Assembly: GCA_017398355.1 (NCBI GenBank) | Contig: JAFQGD010000067.1 | Coordinates: forward strand, 1 to 64,000 | Length of the DNA: 64,000 bases | Source of the DNA: Akkermansia sp. | GTDB taxonomy: Bacteria; Verrucomicrobiota; Verrucomicrobiia; Verrucomicrobiales; Akkermansiaceae | Reading direction: 5' to 3' | Part shown: positions 1-8,733 of the stretch, piece by piece | Layout: every line of letters starts with the position of its first letter | How positions within the stretch are numbered: position 1 is the stretch's first letter | The notes under the pieces: model-generated | The model's database searches: none | Told to the model about the DNA's origin: nothing | What the model saw: only the letters and a program-made list of their open reading frames with translations | Translations under genes and position numbers: made by a program

Positions 1-1181
1 GCGCCGGTGAAGTAGTGGCACACAACCGCGCCAATAAAGCAGCTGTATTCAATACCCTGATAGCAGATAAGGTGACGGTGACCAATGCGCTGAGTTCCGC
101 TTCTTACAAGGATGCCCTCTCCGTAGCCGGCGGCTCTGTGATAGGCGAGCTGGTGGCGGAGACGCTGGAGGTGCGCGACGGCGTGGTGACACTGGGGCGC
201 GAAAGCGGCAGCACGGCGATGACGCTGCAGGGACTGAATCTGCAGAATGATGCGACGCTGTTGCTCAACCAACAGACACAGCTGGCGGTGACGGATAGCA
301 TGACGGCCACGGAAAATGCGCTGGTGCAGATGAAGAACGGAGCCGGGATTAGCTATGGCGAAATGAGTATCAGCAACAACGGCAGCAGCGCCACCACCAC
401 GGTGAATGCCTACGAACTGGCCACGGGGAACCTGAGCAAGGTGGAGAATGCCCATGTGGCGGTGGAGAGCGATGCGGACACCACGGTGGATTACCAGCTG
501 GTGAATGCCACAGTGGAAAACCGCGGCAGCGGCAAGCTGACGGTGACGCATGCGCAAAACAGCATCACCGCCGTACGCTCCGAGGGCGGAGCCATCGACA
601 TCCTGAATGTGGATACAAGCGATGCCGGAACGGTGCTGAAGCTGGCCACGCTGGAGCTGCACGAGGGGGCGACCCTGGGTGTCTACACGGGGGATACGGT
701 CGATGCCGCGCAGGAGGCCTGGGTGCAGGTGAGTGGCTCTGCCGTGTTTGGCAAGGGCACGACCATCAACGCCGACTTGGAGCTGATGGAAGGCTGCAGC
801 CTGACACTGGGCGGCACGGTGGATATGGGCAGTAACCTGCGCATCAATGGCACCCTGACGCTGGATGGCGAGCTGCTGGCGCAGATACAGGCCGCGGAGA
901 TAGGGGCGAGCTTCGACCTCTTCACCGGGATAGATAACTTGTACCTGAGCGGGGTGCAGTACGACAGCATTGCGCTGAGCGATGGCATGGCTGCCTCCAC
1001 CTACTTTGTGGGTTTGGAGGATTCGCTGGAAGCGGAGAGAGGCTACCGCCTGACCTACGCGAGCGCCACGCCGGGCGAAGGGGTGCTGAGTGTGCATGTG
1101 GTGACTATCCCCGAGCCGACCACCGCGACGCTGAGCTTCCTTGCGCTGGCTGGCCTGATGCTCAGACGCCGCCGCAAGTAA
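1..1181 (+). CDS. PEP-CTERM-anchored surface protein, 5'-truncated by the window edge
   Basis: The reading frame is open through the first base of the window, so this is only the C-terminal part (about 392 residues) of a larger protein. It is rich in Thr, Ser, Ala, Gly and Val, with short alternating strands and turns (for example 'GVVTLGRES', 'GTLTLDGELL'). That pattern is typical of extracellular beta-helix or autotransporter-like passenger repeats. The end is diagnostic: an 'IPEPTTATLS' motif, one hydrophobic segment and a terminal 'RRRRK' cluster. This is the PEP-CTERM sorting signal, which is processed by an exosortase and retains proteins at the cell surface or exports them. Verrucomicrobia carry many such proteins. 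No catalytic domain is visible in this part, so the ligand or substrate is unknown. Confidence 0.85.
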   Translation, partial: AGEVVAHNRANKAAVFNTLIADKVTVTNALSSASYKDALSVAGGSVIGELVAETLEVRDGVVTLGRESGSTAMTLQGLNLQNDATLLLNQQTQLAVTDSMTATENALVQMKNGAGISYGEMSISNNGSSATTTVNAYELATGNLSKVENAHVAVESDADTTVDYQLVNATVENRGSGKLTVTHAQNSITAVRSEGGAIDILNVDTSDAGTVLKLATLELHEGATLGVYTGDTVDAAQEAWVQVSGSAVFGKGTTINADLELMEGCSLTLGGTVDMGSNLRINGTLTLDGELLAQIQAAEIGASFDLFTGIDNLYLSGVQYDSIALSDGMAASTYFVGLEDSLEAERGYRLTYASATPGEGVLSVHVVTIPEPTTATLSFLALAGLMLRRRRK

Positions 1182-1254
1182 AGGGCTAATCGGCGATGAC
1201 AAGCAACGGCTCGGGGGGCGTCAGTTTCCGCGCATAGGCGTGGCAATAGGGAAA

Positions 1255-1415
1255 GCCCCCGGAGGGGCGATAGATTCGTAGGCAGGGGTGTACCCCCCTG
1301 CTAACCAAAGAAAAATAAATGCGAGAACCCCGAAGCCGCGACAGCGGGCGAGCTTCGGCGAGCGGGTGACAGAAAGCCACGCTATGGTATGCGGCTACCG
1401 ATTCTGTCACCCGCT
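1255..1415. repeat. Hairpin-rich intergenic element
   Basis: Four consecutive inverted repeats lie in the roughly 290-base gap between the PEP-CTERM gene and the next gene. GCCCC/GGGGC is at 1255-1259 and 1264-1268. GCAGGGG/CCCCTGC is at 1282-1288 and 1295-1301. CGAAGC/GCTTCG is at 1331-1336 and 1352-1357. A perfect 14-bp pair, AGCGGGTGACAGAA and its complement, is at 1361-1374 and 1402-1415, with an inner AGCC/GGCT at 1375-1378 and 1393-1396. No T-tract follows, so this does not look like an ordinary terminator. It could be a dispersed repeat of the REP/MITE kind or a structured RNA; copy number elsewhere cannot be seen from one window. Confidence 0.6.
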
Positions 1416-1471
1416 TGCTCGCGCTCGTGGTTCGTAAGGGGAACGGAGGAATAGCCGGGATGGGCTGAAAA

Positions 1472-2200
1472 TTATTCGTACTGTCGGCTTTTGCGGCGGG
1501 CGGCGCGGAGGCGTTCGCGCTCGGCAAAGGCTTGTTTGCCAAGGGGTGTTTCAGCATTGATATCCCGGGCGGATTCGAGGGCCGCAATGGCTTCCAGGAG
1601 CTTGGCTTCTGTGGCGGGGTTGTGGGCGACGGCTTGGCGGTAGCCGCGTTTGTATTGCTCCATGAGCAGGGGGTAGAGGAGCCGCAGGCCAATGAATTGG
1701 CGGTGCTCATCGGTGGCGTGTTGGTGAGCCAGCAGTTTGCGGCATTCTTCTATGCGGGTGGCGAGGGAGGCATCGTCTGCCTGCTCCATGGAGACACGGG
1801 CGCAAAGGAGGAAGAGGTGGGCTTCCAGGCGGTGTTTTTGGGCATCTTCATGGCGGCCGCTGGTGTCTTTGTTGTTGCGGGCTTCCTGCAAGGAATCGGG
1901 GTTGAGTTTGCGCAGGGGGATGGTGGCAAAGGGGCCGTGCTCATCGGTAAGGACGGCAGCGGGGAGGGCGGTGATGCCGCACTCAATGGCGCGCGCCTGC
2001 GCGCGAGCCTGCTCCGGCGTTTTGCATTCCTTCGGCAGGGTGATGTATTCGCATTGTTGCTCCGGGGTGTTGGGTAAATGTTTTTGGACCTCCCGGCGAA
2101 TGAGCTCGGCGTTCATGTCCTCTGCCATGAAAATATGCCAATTTTCTTCCGCGAGCAGAGCAAGCGGGAGCAGGGGAAGGCAGACGAGGAGCGACTTCAT
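1472..2200 (-). CDS. Secreted protein of unknown function
   Basis: 242 residues. It starts with a classical signal peptide (MKSLLVCLPLLPLALLA, then EE), so it should be exported. After residue 20 the protein is polar and mostly helical. Residues 90-240 are rich in Glu, Arg and Ala and resemble TPR-like or coiled helices, but I recognise no family. The start ATG overlaps the stop codon of the upstream jag gene by four bases (ATGA at 2197-2200), so the two are translationally coupled. The product may have an envelope role linked to Jag, which is itself tied to membrane insertion and cell-wall physiology in other bacteria; that link is only positional. Confidence 0.75.
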   Translation of the reverse strand: MKSLLVCLPLLPLALLAEENWHIFMAEDMNAELIRREVQKHLPNTPEQQCEYITLPKECKTPEQARAQARAIECGITALPAAVLTDEHGPFATIPLRKLNPDSLQEARNNKDTSGRHEDAQKHRLEAHLFLLCARVSMEQADDASLATRIEECRKLLAHQHATDEHRQFIGLRLLYPLLMEQYKRGYRQAVAHNPATEAKLLEAIAALESARDINAETPLGKQAFAERERLRAARRKSRQYE

Positions 2201-2670
2201 TCTGCGCGACTGATGGTGATGCGCTTGAAACGCGATTCCGTGGCCTCTGATTCGGTGGCGATGCCGGGCATTTTGGCCAACTCGTTGTGGACGAGGCGGC
2301 GTTGGTAGGCGTTGAGGCGTTCCATCATGAGGGGCTTGCCGGTTTCAAGGACTCGCTCCGCTTTGGCGCGGGCGCGGCGCAGGAGTTTGGCTTCTGTGCG
2401 CTCGCGGTAGTGGTCGCAGTCGATGCGGACGCGGGGGGCGTCTTCCCATTCCGCTTGTACGATGCGATTGACGAGGTATTGCAGGTCATCCAGGCGGTCT
2501 CCATCTTCGCCGATGAGGAAGCGGGCATCGGGGCTGGAAATCATGAGCTGAGCTCCATCTGCATGAGCCGACACATCGATGGAGAACTCATACCCCAAGG
2601 GTGTGAGGATGTTGGAAAGAACTTTTGTGGCGAGGGAGACGACGGAGCGCTCTTGAGTATCTGAGTCCAT
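2197..2670 (-). CDS. jag: Jag/KhpB-like KH-R3H RNA-binding protein
   Basis: 157 residues. The order matches the SpoIIIJ-associated protein Jag (KhpB) without its N-terminal Jag_N domain. A KH-like segment includes 'FLIGEDGDRLDDLQYLVNRI' (about residues 51-70), corresponding to the family's IGxxGxxLDxLQ motif. It is followed by an R3H motif 'RRLVHNELAKMPGIATESE' near residues 124-142. Jag binds RNA in the cytoplasm and influences cell-envelope growth and division in Gram-positive bacteria. Here it is not beside rnpA-yidC, its usual location. It lies 41 bases after the Bax-inhibitor gene and overlaps the following secreted-protein gene by 4 bases, so the three genes are probably one operon. Confidence 0.87.
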   Translation of the reverse strand: MDSDTQERSVVSLATKVLSNILTPLGYEFSIDVSAHADGAQLMISSPDARFLIGEDGDRLDDLQYLVNRIVQAEWEDAPRVRIDCDHYRERTEAKLLRRARAKAERVLETGKPLMMERLNAYQRRLVHNELAKMPGIATESEATESRFKRITISRAE

Positions 2671-2711
2671 GGTACAGGGGAAGTGACAGATGAGAGGAAA
2701 GGGGGGGAGGA

Positions 2712-3413
2712 TTATTCAGAGGAGCGGCCCAAGAAGCGCAGCAGGTAGAGGAAGAGGTTGATGAAGTCCAAGTAGAGGGTGAGCGCACCCAGGATGGCAC
2801 CTTTGCGGCGCATATCTTCATCTGTGCAGAAGAGGCCTTCTTGGAGGAGGCGTTGAGTATCGTATGCCGTGAAGAGGGCAAAGACGATGACACCAATGGC
2901 AGAGGTAATCAAATCGAAGGTGCTATTGCCCCAGAATATGTTGGCGATACCGGCAATGATGAGACCGATGAGGAGCATGAACAGTGTGCGCCCCATGGTG
3001 CTGAGGTTGCGCTTGGTGAATGCTCCATACAGGGCCATGGCTCCGAACATGCCGGCGGCACACCCAAAGGCAAGACCAATGGATTGGCTGGTGTAGGCAA
3101 TGAGCAGGGGCCCAAAGAGCATACCTTCTACCGCAGAGAAGAGGAGAAGAAGCACGGCTAATGCACCGGAGGTGAGCATATTGCGGCAGAAGCTCATGAC
3201 AAGAATGATGCCGATGGTGCCGATACAAAGCAGGATAGGATGCTCCATGACCCACATGATGGTATCACGAGAATTGGCCGCATATACGGCCACGCCGGCA
3301 GTCACCATCAGGGAGACAGCCATCCACATGTAAACTTTGTTCAGATAGGCTTTGGCAAGAGCTGCTGTTGCCTCTGCCGGAATGGTAGAAATGGTTTCAT
3401 CGTACTGTGACAT
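2712..3413 (-). CDS. Bax inhibitor-1 (BI-1/YccA) family membrane protein
   Basis: 233 residues with seven hydrophobic segments, the layout of the BI-1/YccA/TMBIM family. The N-terminus 'ALAKAYLNKVYMWMAVSLMVTAG' and the end 'LYLDFINLFLYLLRFLG' are hallmark sequences of bacterial members (YbhL, YccA). Family members sit in the inner membrane, form pH-sensitive ion-leak channels, and in E. coli YccA modulates the FtsH protease. The ATG at 3411-3413 lies only 6 bases from a good -10 box, so the mRNA is predicted to be leaderless. It is probably the first gene of an operon with jag and the secreted protein downstream. Confidence 0.92.
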   Translation of the reverse strand: MSQYDETISTIPAEATAALAKAYLNKVYMWMAVSLMVTAGVAVYAANSRDTIMWVMEHPILLCIGTIGIILVMSFCRNMLTSGALAVLLLLFSAVEGMLFGPLLIAYTSQSIGLAFGCAAGMFGAMALYGAFTKRNLSTMGRTLFMLLIGLIIAGIANIFWGNSTFDLITSAIGVIVFALFTAYDTQRLLQEGLFCTDEDMRRKGAILGALTLYLDFINLFLYLLRFLGRSSE

Positions 3414-3419
3414 GCCGCC

Positions 3420-3448
3420 ATCCTACACGCGCGTGTAGCTAAAGTCAA
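3420..3448 (-). promoter_or_regulatory. Promoter of the Bax-inhibitor operon (leaderless)
   Basis: TTGACT at 3443-3448, a 17-base spacer, and TAGGAT at 3420-3425 on the minus strand. Only 6 bases separate the -10 box from the start ATG, so transcription should begin at or next to the A of the ATG. Confidence 0.6.
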
Positions 3449-3522
3449 GCGTGCAATCTGTCGTGTTGGAGAAGGGCTCGCGACCAAAAAATCATTTTTC
3501 GGCAGTATATCATACTGGAAAC

Positions 3523-3551
3523 TTGTCATCTGCTGCAAAAGATGGTAGGAT
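3523..3551 (+). promoter_or_regulatory. Promoter of the peptide ABC transporter operon
   Basis: TTGTCA at 3523-3528, a 17-base spacer, and TAGGAT at 3546-3551. The start ATG at 3565 is 13 bases further on, so the expected leader is about 7 bases and carries no Shine-Dalgarno sequence. The -10 box is identical to that of the divergent Bax-inhibitor promoter. Confidence 0.55.
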
Positions 3552-3564
3552 AGGGCACGAATCC

Positions 3565-4893
3565 ATGCGAAGATACATCATCCGGCGCCTGATGCTGATG
3601 CCCATCACCTTGATTGGCATTACTTTTGTCGTCTTTTTTCTGACCCGCATGGTGCCCGGCGGGCCGATAGAGCGCATTTTGCAGGAGCAGGCCATGTCCT
3701 CTCTGTTGGGTGAGAAGAGTAATAGTGTTCCCACCTTGGCTACGATGGCAGAGGATGATATTGAGCGCTTGGAGGAGGCGTTTAACTTGCAGGAACCGGT
3801 GTGGTTGTCCTACCTGCAGTGGCTGGGAATACGCCGCCGCCAGGTAGAAAATGCGAAGGCTGAGTTTAATGAGGACGGGCTCGCGTACATAACACTTACC
3901 TCGTTGGATGGTCATTCGGCGGTGATTGAGGTGCAGCGTGCCGGGGATACTGTATCATTCCATGCAGAACCATGGTTTGAGGAAGAAGGCTGGCGCATAC
4001 GTTTGGAATCCCCCATGGAGCGGGCGCGCCGCTGGGCTGCCCGCCACAAGGTGACAGATGAAGAGACGATAGCTGCGCGGGCTCAGAAACCGCAGTTCAA
4101 CAAGTGGCGGGCCGTGGCGTATCGCAAGGCTTTTGATGGCTTGTTGCAGGGGCAGTTAGGAAAATCATACAAGTACAACGAGCCCGTGTGGTCTATGATG
4201 GTGGACCGCCTGCCTGCTTCCCTGTATTTGGGGATTTTGGGTGCGCTGATATCGTACATGGTCAGTATTCCGCTTGGTGTTTTTAAAGCGCTGACGCACA
4301 GAAGCTTGTTTGATGGTGTGACGAGTTTGTTGATTTTCATAGGCTACGCGGTGCCAGGGTTTGCCTTGGGGGCTGTGTTGTTGGTGTATTTGGGGGCTCG
4401 GTTAGAGTTTTTCCCGTTGTATGGCTTGACGAGTCCCGGGTTTGAGAGTATGCCCTTTGCGGAGAAAGTGGAGGACTTGGCCATGCACACCATTTTACCG
4501 CTTTCATGCTATGTCGTAGCGAGTTTTGCTATGACAACCATGATGATGAAGAATAACCTCATGGGGCATTTATCCGCTGACTATATGCGCACAGCCGTTG
4601 CCAAGGGTGTGTCTTATACCCGCGCTGTGTGGGGGCATGCCTTCCGCAATTCCTTCATCCCCATTGCATCTACCTTTGGCAGCGTTGTGTGCGCAGTGGT
4701 GGGTGGCTCTATCCTGATAGAGCGCGTGTTTGATATCCAAGGCTTTGGCATGCTGAGTTTTCAGGCTCTCATGGACAAGGATTATTCGCTCATTATGGGT
4801 ACCTTGTTGCTCTCATCTGTGTTTATTATTATTGGTAACTTATTGTCGGATATACTGGTGGCACTCATCGACCCGCGGGTAAAATTTGAGTAA
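3565..4893 (+). CDS. Peptide ABC transporter permease (OppB/YejB type)
   Basis: 442 residues. The N-terminus 'MRRYIIRRLMLMPITLIGI' with 'FFLTRMVPGGP' is the signature of DppB/OppB/YejB permeases. The C-terminal BPD_transp_1 core ends in 'LVALIDPRVKFE', also typical. Between residues about 55 and 195 there is a large polar insertion between TM1 and the core, presumably periplasmic; this makes the protein longer than usual OppB (about 300-365). A longer start at 3451 is possible, but this ATG gives the canonical N-terminus and follows the promoter directly. It is the first gene of an operon with the second permease, binding lipoprotein and ATPase, importing di- or oligopeptides or related compounds. 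Confidence 0.9.
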   Translation: MRRYIIRRLMLMPITLIGITFVVFFLTRMVPGGPIERILQEQAMSSLLGEKSNSVPTLATMAEDDIERLEEAFNLQEPVWLSYLQWLGIRRRQVENAKAEFNEDGLAYITLTSLDGHSAVIEVQRAGDTVSFHAEPWFEEEGWRIRLESPMERARRWAARHKVTDEETIAARAQKPQFNKWRAVAYRKAFDGLLQGQLGKSYKYNEPVWSMMVDRLPASLYLGILGALISYMVSIPLGVFKALTHRSLFDGVTSLLIFIGYAVPGFALGAVLLVYLGARLEFFPLYGLTSPGFESMPFAEKVEDLAMHTILPLSCYVVASFAMTTMMMKNNLMGHLSADYMRTAVAKGVSYTRAVWGHAFRNSFIPIASTFGSVVCAVVGGSILIERVFDIQGFGMLSFQALMDKDYSLIMGTLLLSSVFIIIGNLLSDILVALIDPRVKFE

Positions 4894-4897
4894 ACGG

Positions 4898-6496
4898 ATG
4901 AAAAAGAAGAATCTCATCGCTTTGCTTATCATCTTGGCCGCCTGTTTGGGGGGGCTTGGTGAGCTGTGTGGCTGGCTTATACCGACAATATCCTGGCCTT
5001 TCACCGTGAGCCGGGAATTACCCTTTCTTGCTGCACCCGCAGAGTGGGCCCCTATGCTGGCGGTGCAAGGCAAAGTGCATTGGTTTGGATGGGCCTTCAT
5101 GGCATTTTTCCTCTTTGTGGGGCTTTATTTGCTTTTGCGGCGCCAAAGCAGCTTGAGATTACCCCCGCCCATGGTGCGGCGGTGGAACCGTTTCCGCAGC
5201 ATTAAGCGGGGTTATTGGTCACTGCTGGCTCTGGGGGGGATTCTTTGCATTGCCGGGATGGATCAATGCTTGGTCGGCAAGCGCGCATTGGCCGTGCGTT
5301 ACGAAGGGGAGTGGTATTTTCCCGCATTTTGCCGCCACGTCATGCCCGGAGACGTTTTCGGATTGAGTGGCAATGATGCGATAGCTGAGCCGGATTACCG
5401 GAAACTAAAGGCATCTGTAGGGAAACCCGGTGCGCCTACGGTGGTTATCATGCCCCCCATCCCCTACAGCCCCACGATGGACGCAGCGCCATTTCCTACG
5501 GAGCGTTTGCCCATTCGCGGGGATAAAGTATGTGAACCCGGTGGCAATTTGCCCTATAATGGCTTGGCTTGCCGCTTGTATCCGGATGGGGAGATTCACA
5601 TGCGTTTGCGCTATCGACAAGGGGTGTTAGATGGCCATGTGCAGGGGTGGAATGAAGAGCGCCGGGAGGTATATTCTGCTGTGTATCGAAAAGGGAAGTT
5701 GCAAAGTGAGCGCTACCGAGGGGAGGGCTCTGTAAAAGACTTCTTGGCTAAAACAAAAGCACACGTTATTTCCCTGGTGCATTACCACCCCGCGCCCCCG
5801 CTTACCGGTGGACACCTGCTTGGTACGAACAGCCAAGGCTCAGATATAGCGGCCTATCTGTTCGGGGGCTTGCAGGTGAATATTAAAGCTGCTCTTTTCT
5901 ATTTGCCTGTTATTTACGCTATTGGTCTGACCCTGGGCATGTTGATGGGGTATTTTGGTGGTAAGTTTGATTTATTTACCCAGCGAGTGATTGAAATCAT
6001 ATCCCAGTTGCCCTTTTTATTCGTGGTGATGATTCTTTCGGACTTGATGCCTTTGGAATTACGTGGGATGTTCCTTATCCTCAGTTTGTTGGCAATGTTT
6101 GGGTGGATGCACATGACCTACATTATTCGCACGGCTACGATGAAGGAAAAATCCCGTGATTATGTGGCGGCTGCGCGGGTGATGGGGGCCGGCCCCATTC
6201 ATCTGCTGACGGTTCACATTCTCCCGAACCTGCTGGGGATTATTGTGACATTGCTGCCATTTAGCATTGCTGCTGTTATATTGTCCTTGGCCTCGTTGGA
6301 CTACATGGGTTTCGGTTTGCCGGATACATACGCGAGCTGGGGACGTTTGCTCAACGATGGCTTGTCCAAATTGTCGTCTCCATGGATGGTGTCTGCTGCT
6401 TTCCTTTCGCTTGTCATTACGTTGATGATTGTGACCTTTATCGGCGAAGCAGTGCGAGAATCTGTTGACCCGCGACGCCACACGTATTACGAATAA
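4898..6496 (+). CDS. Peptide ABC transporter permease (OppC/YejE type) with large periplasmic insertion
   Basis: 532 residues; partner permease of the preceding gene. The C-terminal half (from about residue 310) is the BPD_transp_1 domain, with the OppC-type entry sequence 'LLGTNSQGSDIAAYLF' and the YejE-like ending 'ESVDPRRHTYYE'. The N-terminal half has three hydrophobic segments, then a roughly 170-residue polar region containing 'VVIMPPIPYSPTMDAAPF', as in YejE. Part of it ('LYPDGEIHMRLRYRQGVLDG') looks like a MORN-type beta-hairpin repeat. The family is usually 300-350 residues, so the insertion is large. I chose the ATG at 4898; an in-frame TTG at 4886 would overlap the previous gene. 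Confidence 0.88.
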   Translation: MKKKNLIALLIILAACLGGLGELCGWLIPTISWPFTVSRELPFLAAPAEWAPMLAVQGKVHWFGWAFMAFFLFVGLYLLLRRQSSLRLPPPMVRRWNRFRSIKRGYWSLLALGGILCIAGMDQCLVGKRALAVRYEGEWYFPAFCRHVMPGDVFGLSGNDAIAEPDYRKLKASVGKPGAPTVVIMPPIPYSPTMDAAPFPTERLPIRGDKVCEPGGNLPYNGLACRLYPDGEIHMRLRYRQGVLDGHVQGWNEERREVYSAVYRKGKLQSERYRGEGSVKDFLAKTKAHVISLVHYHPAPPLTGGHLLGTNSQGSDIAAYLFGGLQVNIKAALFYLPVIYAIGLTLGMLMGYFGGKFDLFTQRVIEIISQLPFLFVVMILSDLMPLELRGMFLILSLLAMFGWMHMTYIIRTATMKEKSRDYVAAARVMGAGPIHLLTVHILPNLLGIIVTLLPFSIAAVILSLASLDYMGFGLPDTYASWGRLLNDGLSKLSSPWMVSAAFLSLVITLMIVTFIGEAVRESVDPRRHTYYE

Positions 6497-6498
6497 AG

Positions 6499-8733
6499 AT
6501 GATGAAGACCCTGTTGCAAAAGATGAAGCAAAGTCACTTGCCACGGCAAGTGAAGCTGTGCGTGTGTGCCGGCATGATGGCGCTCTGCATGACGGCATGC
6601 GATGGGGATGGAAGCGAAAACGGTGTGGAGTGGAAGCACCCCTCGAATGAAAGCATGCCTGAGGCCTTTTCCAAAAAAGAAAGCGTGCCTGTATATGCGG
6701 AACAGTGGCACATGCCAAAAGGCTTTCTTCATTTCACGGATCGATGGAATGAGCGCGTGCGCAGACACGTGGAGCAAGCGCTCAAGACTAAGCAGGCAGA
6801 GCAGCGCGATGCGCTTGCTGCTATGCTTTCTCTCCCCCCGAATTCTTCCGAGTATAAGGCGGCGCAGGTGCGCTTTCGTACCGCGTTGGAGGGATGCCGC
6901 CAGCTTGCTCGCCGCCGTAATCGCGGACAATACTTGGCTTATATGCCGGAAACAATGCTCCCCCCCAATTTGAGCTGGGAGAATGGGCTGGACCAGCCCG
7001 AGCTGGGGAGCCCCGAAGCACGCAAAGGTGGCACCATGCACCTGACGCTGCAACGCTCATTCCCTAGCACGTTTCGCATCTTCGGCCCCAACAGCAACAA
7101 CGCCACGCGACGCTATATATACGATGATGTGGATATTCCTCTTGTGCGTTTGCACCCCGGCACAGGCAAACTTATCCCCGGAACGGCCGACCGCTGGGCT
7201 GTATCTGATGATGGCTTGACCGTTTATTTCCATATTGATGAAAAAGCTCGCTTTTCTGATGGTACTCCGCTGACCTCCCGTGATTTTATCACGGCTCTCT
7301 ACGTCCGTACATCGGAATACAGCTTGGAGCCTTTCTACGGGGACTATTACATCAACTCTTTTGCCCGCATTGCTACATACGGCAACCATGTGGTGGCAGT
7401 CACCCTCAATTCCCCGAAAAATATGCCGGCCTACCATGCCAGCATACCTGCGAGCTGTACCCCATTTTATGCGGAGTTTGGCCCCGATTTTCTCTCTCGT
7501 TACCTTTGGCGCACAGAACCCACAACCGGGGCCTATGTGCTGGACCCCGATTCCCTGATTATGGGGCGCCAAATTGGGTTGAAGCGGGTAAAAAATTGGT
7601 GGGCCGGTGAGCGAAAGTATACGCGGTATGCGTGCAATGTAGACCACATCATCTATTCCTTCATTGCAGAGCAGACGAAGGCACGAGAGCTTTTCCGAAT
7701 AGGCGCGGTAGATGTGATGTCTGCGCGGGATGCTGATGCTTGGTATGAGGGACTGGAGATTCCCGCCGTCCACAATGGATACATTCAGCGTGTACATTTC
7801 AGCAACATTTGGCCACGAAACTGCTTTGGTTTCCACCTGAATTGCTCCCGCCCCCCGATGAATGATCTCAACCTCCGCAAGGGTTTTCACCACGCGCTCA
7901 ATGTGCAGGCTGTCATCAACAGCATTTTCCGTGGTGATTACACGCGGTTGGGGTCATATTTCTCCGGGTTTGGGGATTACACGGATGAAAGCATACGCGC
8001 TTTGCCTTACTCCCCGGAAAAAGCGCGAGAGTACTTTGCCCGAGCCGGTTATACTGTAGAAGGAGGCGATGGCATATTGGAAAAGCCCGACGGAACGCGT
8101 TTGCAAGTGGTTGTGAGTTCTCGTATTGACGCAATGTACTCCAACTGTATGAACTTGCTGCGAGAAGATGCAGCCAAGTGTGGTTTGGATTTGCGCTTGA
8201 AACAAATGGACGACACCGTCTTTTATACCAAGGTAAAGGAGAAAAATTACATGGCCGCCTTGTTCTCATGGGGTTTTTCACCGCCCCTGCCAAATCCTGG
8301 GAATTTCTTCCTTTCCCACCTTGCCTATACACCGGAGGGGCTTCCGGCTAAGGGAACGAGCAACATTACCGCTACGGCTTCCCCGGAGCTGGATGCTGCT
8401 ATTTTGGCAACGAATGAAGTACGCACGCATGAGGAAGCCGTGAAAGCTCATCACCGCGTGCAGCAGCTTATTGCAGAAACCGCCTCGTGGGTGCCGGGCT
8501 GGACAAGCTCGTACTGGCGCTTTGCCCAGTGGCGCTGGGTGCGCTGGCCGGATACGGAGGATTGCCGTTTCTGCCCCCCACGATACTTTGATCCTTTGGA
8601 TAGCCATTTGTACTGGATAGATGAAGAATTGAAAGCCGAGACGCTCAAAGCGCGCCTTTCCGGCAAAAAATATGCTGAGACGGAATGGAGCATACCCCTT
8701 CCGGAAACGCCCCCAACTACCACGCAGCCATGA
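6499..8733 (+). CDS. Peptide ABC transporter substrate-binding lipoprotein (SBP_bac_5)
   Basis: 744 residues. A lipoprotein signal peptide with lipobox 'MTAC' places the mature N-terminal Cys near residue 34, so the protein should be tethered to a periplasm-facing membrane. A preliminary helical region (residues 50-170) precedes the SBP_bac_5 domain. That domain begins at 'EARKGGTMHLTLQRSFP' and includes 'ADRWAVSDDGLTVYFHI' and 'FSDGTPLTSRDF', the standard markers of OppA/DppA/YejA proteins. The family is commonly 500-600 residues, so about 130 extra residues sit at the N-terminus. The gene begins 2 bases after the YejE-like permease, and its stop overlaps the ATPase start (ATGA), so all four components are one operon. 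Confidence 0.9.
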   Translation: MMKTLLQKMKQSHLPRQVKLCVCAGMMALCMTACDGDGSENGVEWKHPSNESMPEAFSKKESVPVYAEQWHMPKGFLHFTDRWNERVRRHVEQALKTKQAEQRDALAAMLSLPPNSSEYKAAQVRFRTALEGCRQLARRRNRGQYLAYMPETMLPPNLSWENGLDQPELGSPEARKGGTMHLTLQRSFPSTFRIFGPNSNNATRRYIYDDVDIPLVRLHPGTGKLIPGTADRWAVSDDGLTVYFHIDEKARFSDGTPLTSRDFITALYVRTSEYSLEPFYGDYYINSFARIATYGNHVVAVTLNSPKNMPAYHASIPASCTPFYAEFGPDFLSRYLWRTEPTTGAYVLDPDSLIMGRQIGLKRVKNWWAGERKYTRYACNVDHIIYSFIAEQTKARELFRIGAVDVMSARDADAWYEGLEIPAVHNGYIQRVHFSNIWPRNCFGFHLNCSRPPMNDLNLRKGFHHALNVQAVINSIFRGDYTRLGSYFSGFGDYTDESIRALPYSPEKAREYFARAGYTVEGGDGILEKPDGTRLQVVVSSRIDAMYSNCMNLLREDAAKCGLDLRLKQMDDTVFYTKVKEKNYMAALFSWGFSPPLPNPGNFFLSHLAYTPEGLPAKGTSNITATASPELDAAILATNEVRTHEEAVKAHHRVQQLIAETASWVPGWTSSYWRFAQWRWVRWPDTEDCRFCPPRYFDPLDSHLYWIDEELKAETLKARLSGKKYAETEWSIPLPETPPTTTQP

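Noticed and set aside
1186-1710. Open frame of 174 codons through the hairpin-rich gap
   Set aside because: It overlaps the secreted-protein gene in another frame and crosses inverted repeats; the composition is Pro/Ser-rich with no domain.
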